From Sindora glabra (lineage: Eukaryota > Streptophyta > Magnoliopsida > Fabales > Fabaceae), in NCBI GenBank assembly GCA_020226215.1, contig CM035232.1, positions 65,258,184 through 65,322,183 on the forward strand: a DNA stretch of 64,000 nucleotides. Direction: 5' to 3'. A program made the position numbers and the translations under genes. Below are positions 61,561 to 64,000 of the stretch, in pieces. The notes beneath the pieces are model-generated. The model was not told the DNA's origin and ran no database searches. It was given only the letters and a program-made list of their open reading frames with translations. Position 1 is the first letter of the stretch. The number at the start of each line of letters is the position of its first letter.

Positions 61561-62430
61561 TTCATTTTCTTCATTAGCTTGTGTGTTCAAAGCTCTTCTA
61601 ACAACTAAGGCTTTACCATGAATAACACCTTTATCATATACTATATCCTCTTCTCTGGAAGGCAATGATTCTTTATCCTTAAATTCATTTACAAACTCTA
61701 TTTCTCTATCTGCCATTATCATCACTCTTTTGTTAAGACACATAATAGCATAGTGACCATGACCCAAATGTCTAAAGAATTTCATTTTGGCATGTCTTTC
61801 ATACTCTTCAACTTTACCTTTAGAATCTTCTCCCCTAGGCTTTAATGAAGATTTTGCCTTATACTTGATTTCTTTTTCTTTCTTCTTCTCCTAAAGCTTC
61901 CATAAAGAACTAAAATTATGACTATATCTAGAAGAAACATTCCTTTTAAGTTATCTTTCTACCCTTATACTTATGTGTACTGTGTCCTCTAACTCCACAT
62001 ATTGAATCTATAGAGAAATCTAGCTATAGTAGCTTCACAATCTTTTTCCACATTAACTCTAGTAATAGAAATTTTCATTTCCTTGTGGTAGTTTTCAACA
62101 CTTTTATGAACCCTTAAGTGAGGCTTTGCAATGTTTGGTACAACTCCTTATAGTAATAACTAAGGAAGAAACTATTCCTTAGGATAATTTTCAATTCATC
62201 CTAAGTTTCAATAAGCCATTCATGGTTTCTCTCTCTATTTAACCTAAGTTGTCACCAAATAATAGCATAATCAGAGAATTCAATAATGGCAAGCTCTACT
62301 TTATTTTCTTTAAAGTAATTACGACAATCAAAAGTAAACTCTATATTTTTTCCCATTTTAAATAAGCTTTTGAATCATTCTTCCTTTGAAATGATGAAAT
62401 TTTTATTTTAATGTTATCAAGGTTAGAATA
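61555..62430 (-). pseudogene. Ty3/gypsy gag remnant with decayed zinc knuckle
   Basis: From 62,430 down the minus strand reads LDNIKIKISSFQRKNDSKAYL, EKNIEFTFDCRNY, ENKVELAIIEFSDYAIIW, DELKIILRNSFFLSYYYKELY and ...YHKEMKI-type pieces. These match the retrotransposon gag pattern IK.KIPPFQGKNDPEAYLEWE..., KV.LA..EF.DYA..WW, ELK..MR.RFVP.HY.R.LY. The last part (61,785-61,555) is one open frame: FFRHLGHGHYAIMC, where C-x2-C-x4-H-x4-C is expected and the first two Cys are lost, then NKRVMIM and ALVVRRALNTQ, a conserved lead-in to the protease. Several stops and shifts interrupt it. Confidence 0.85.
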
Positions 62431-64000
62431 CACTCTACCTCTTCATTATCTACCTCTTCTTCCCACATCCCCTTTTCACCTCATTTTTCACTTCTTTCAA
62501 ATATATATGATTGCTTATTCCCTCGTTATTACTTTTTACTTCTTCTTTTTCTTCAATATATCTATTATTTCTTCTTCTCTCTCTCCTTTCTTTCTTATCA
62601 TGTTCATCATGTTAATTTCTATATGGTCATACACCCCCAACTTTTCTAAGTCCATCTTTCAATACACTAATTCTCATACTTACCCTTTCAAGTTGTTTTA
62701 GTATATATTTTAGCATGAATATTATATCATTATTTATGCTACTTCCTAACTATTTTTTGAAAGAAAAATTTACAAGAAAGAGTTAGATCAAAAGAAAAAA
62801 TCTTAATAACAACACACTTTCACTTGATTTTAAATATACTTACACTTATGTTTACACTCTAAATTAAGGCTTTTACCTTCGAATGTTCTCACGCTAACCT
62901 TTTTCCACTCCTCACTTTTCCTTATTTGTAATTCTATAAGAACTTAAGAAAACATAACCAATAAAATTTAGTACTTGTGATAATCAATGTCACCAACTAA
63001 TCTTACAAAAAGGAATGATAAAAGAAGCTTGAAACTCAATAAATCAAAAATTCAAAGCAAAGGGGATTAACTAGAAATGATGGATTCTGGGAAAATATAG
63101 AAAGGAAAGAAACACAAAACTCAAATTATAAAAACTAGGAATGAAAATTTAATGAAGGAAAGTAAATAAGAACAATGGAATGGAATTAAAGAATTTGTCT
63201 AAGCATTTAATAGTAATTAATTTTCTTTTATTTCAACATTTTTCTTCTTTTAGTTCTTTTCTTCTTTTTTTTCAACTATCACACTTTTTTTTCACTTTTC
63301 TTGCCTTTTTTAGCCTCTTTTATTTTTCTTTTGATTCACTTGCTAATTCATTTATTTTTTCTAAACTCCAATTTATTCTTTTTTTTACCATAAATTCAAT
63401 ATTATTCACTTCTGCACCTTTTTACACTAACTCTCTTAATTTAATTAATATGAGAAACACAACATAGTTAAATAGAACAATAGAAAAACTGAAGTAAAAT
63501 AAATATAAACTAGTACGAATTAAATTATTCAGAGAGAACAATATGACACAAATAAATAGCTATCAAATAAAACAATTAAAAATGAAATCCAAGATAAAAT
63601 TTGGACAAATAGAAGATTGATGCAACTACAAACCAAAAAGAGATGTTAACACATTATAGAGTAAATTTACAAAGGACTTCAAAAATACAATAGCAAAATG
63701 GAAAATAGAAGATGGATGACAAGAATTAACTCAAGCAAGAAATGGATAAATGATTAAATGATAGAAACAAATTAAAAATAGAAATAAGATGTGATAGCAA
63801 TTTGGACTTAAGTGGGACACTAATTCGGGTCACAATACACAAGTGGGACATGGTAAATAGAATGAAATTCTAAAAACAAAGACAACATTAAAATAATGAA
63901 TTAAAAAAATATGAACTAAACATGAGTAAACGAAATTAGGCAAGTAATTGGAAGATGTGAATTCAAATTAAAATAGATGTAGACATAAATACATCCACTA
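62431..64000 (-). mobile_element. Gag N-terminus and leader of the Ty3/gypsy element, or unassigned sequence
   Basis: By position this should hold the gag N-terminal region and untranslated leader. The stretch 62,450-62,640 is T/C-rich, so its minus strand would encode a charged E/R-rich stretch. Beyond about 62,720 I see no feature, no primer-binding site and no LTR. The plus-strand frames at 62,411-62,701 and 63,180-63,467 are hydrophobic shadows of T-rich sequence. Confidence 0.35.

Noticed and set aside
62411..63467. Two Phe/Leu/Ser-rich plus-strand frames
   Set aside because: They come from T-rich sequence opposite the gag and leader of the Ty3/gypsy element.

Overview
The window is nuclear DNA of a flowering plant. 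It is strongly A+T-rich, has no bacterial-style operons, and carries a dense, nested deposit of plant transposable elements. I found no intact host gene, no tRNA or rRNA gene and no CRISPR array. Every protein trace I could recognise comes from a decayed transposon: Athila-like gag and protease, chromovirus-like gag, a Ty3/gypsy gag-pol, and a hAT transposase. The species cannot be read from the sequence.

Left part (1-28,000). An LTR with its primer-binding site (559-4,145, minus) is interrupted by a younger solo LTR of the same family (1,925-3,580, flanked by GAGGC). Next comes a chromovirus-like element on the plus strand: LTR end near 7,812, primer-binding site at 7,818, gag remnant at 8,560-8,830 and 3' LTR start at 11,235. 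It is broken up by two solo LTRs of an Athila-like family in opposite orientations (9,070-10,702 and 12,728-14,372). A non-autonomous CACTA element (17,699-20,453), a Mutator-like MITE (22,591-23,021), another LTR (23,287-24,780) and a minisatellite of about 60 bp period (24,796-25,105) follow.

Middle (28,000-49,500). A broken hAT transposase gene lies at 28,030-29,935. A second chromovirus-like LTR end with its primer-binding site is at 31,831, and the matching polypurine tract and 3' LTR start are at about 47,117-47,133. An Athila-like element on the minus strand (32,415-46,726, flanked by ATAGG/GTAGG) sits between them. It keeps both LTRs, primer-binding site, gag, protease and polypurine tract, but I see no reverse transcriptase or integrase. 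Its 3' LTR is split by about 6.15 kb of inserted sequence that itself holds a solo LTR (33,361-34,834), a G+C-richer leader-like block and a Harbinger-like MITE.

Right part (49,500-64,000). A long unassigned stretch contains a solo LTR (53,271-54,653) that is an inverted near-copy of the one at 33,361. The end of the window holds a decayed Ty3/gypsy element on the minus strand. Its pol modules are scrambled: RNase H/integrase N-terminus comes before reverse transcriptase, and the integrase C-terminal domain is duplicated in tandem. The layering (solo LTRs within LTRs within older elements) gives a relative history of insertion, but nothing here is likely to be mobile by its own proteins.
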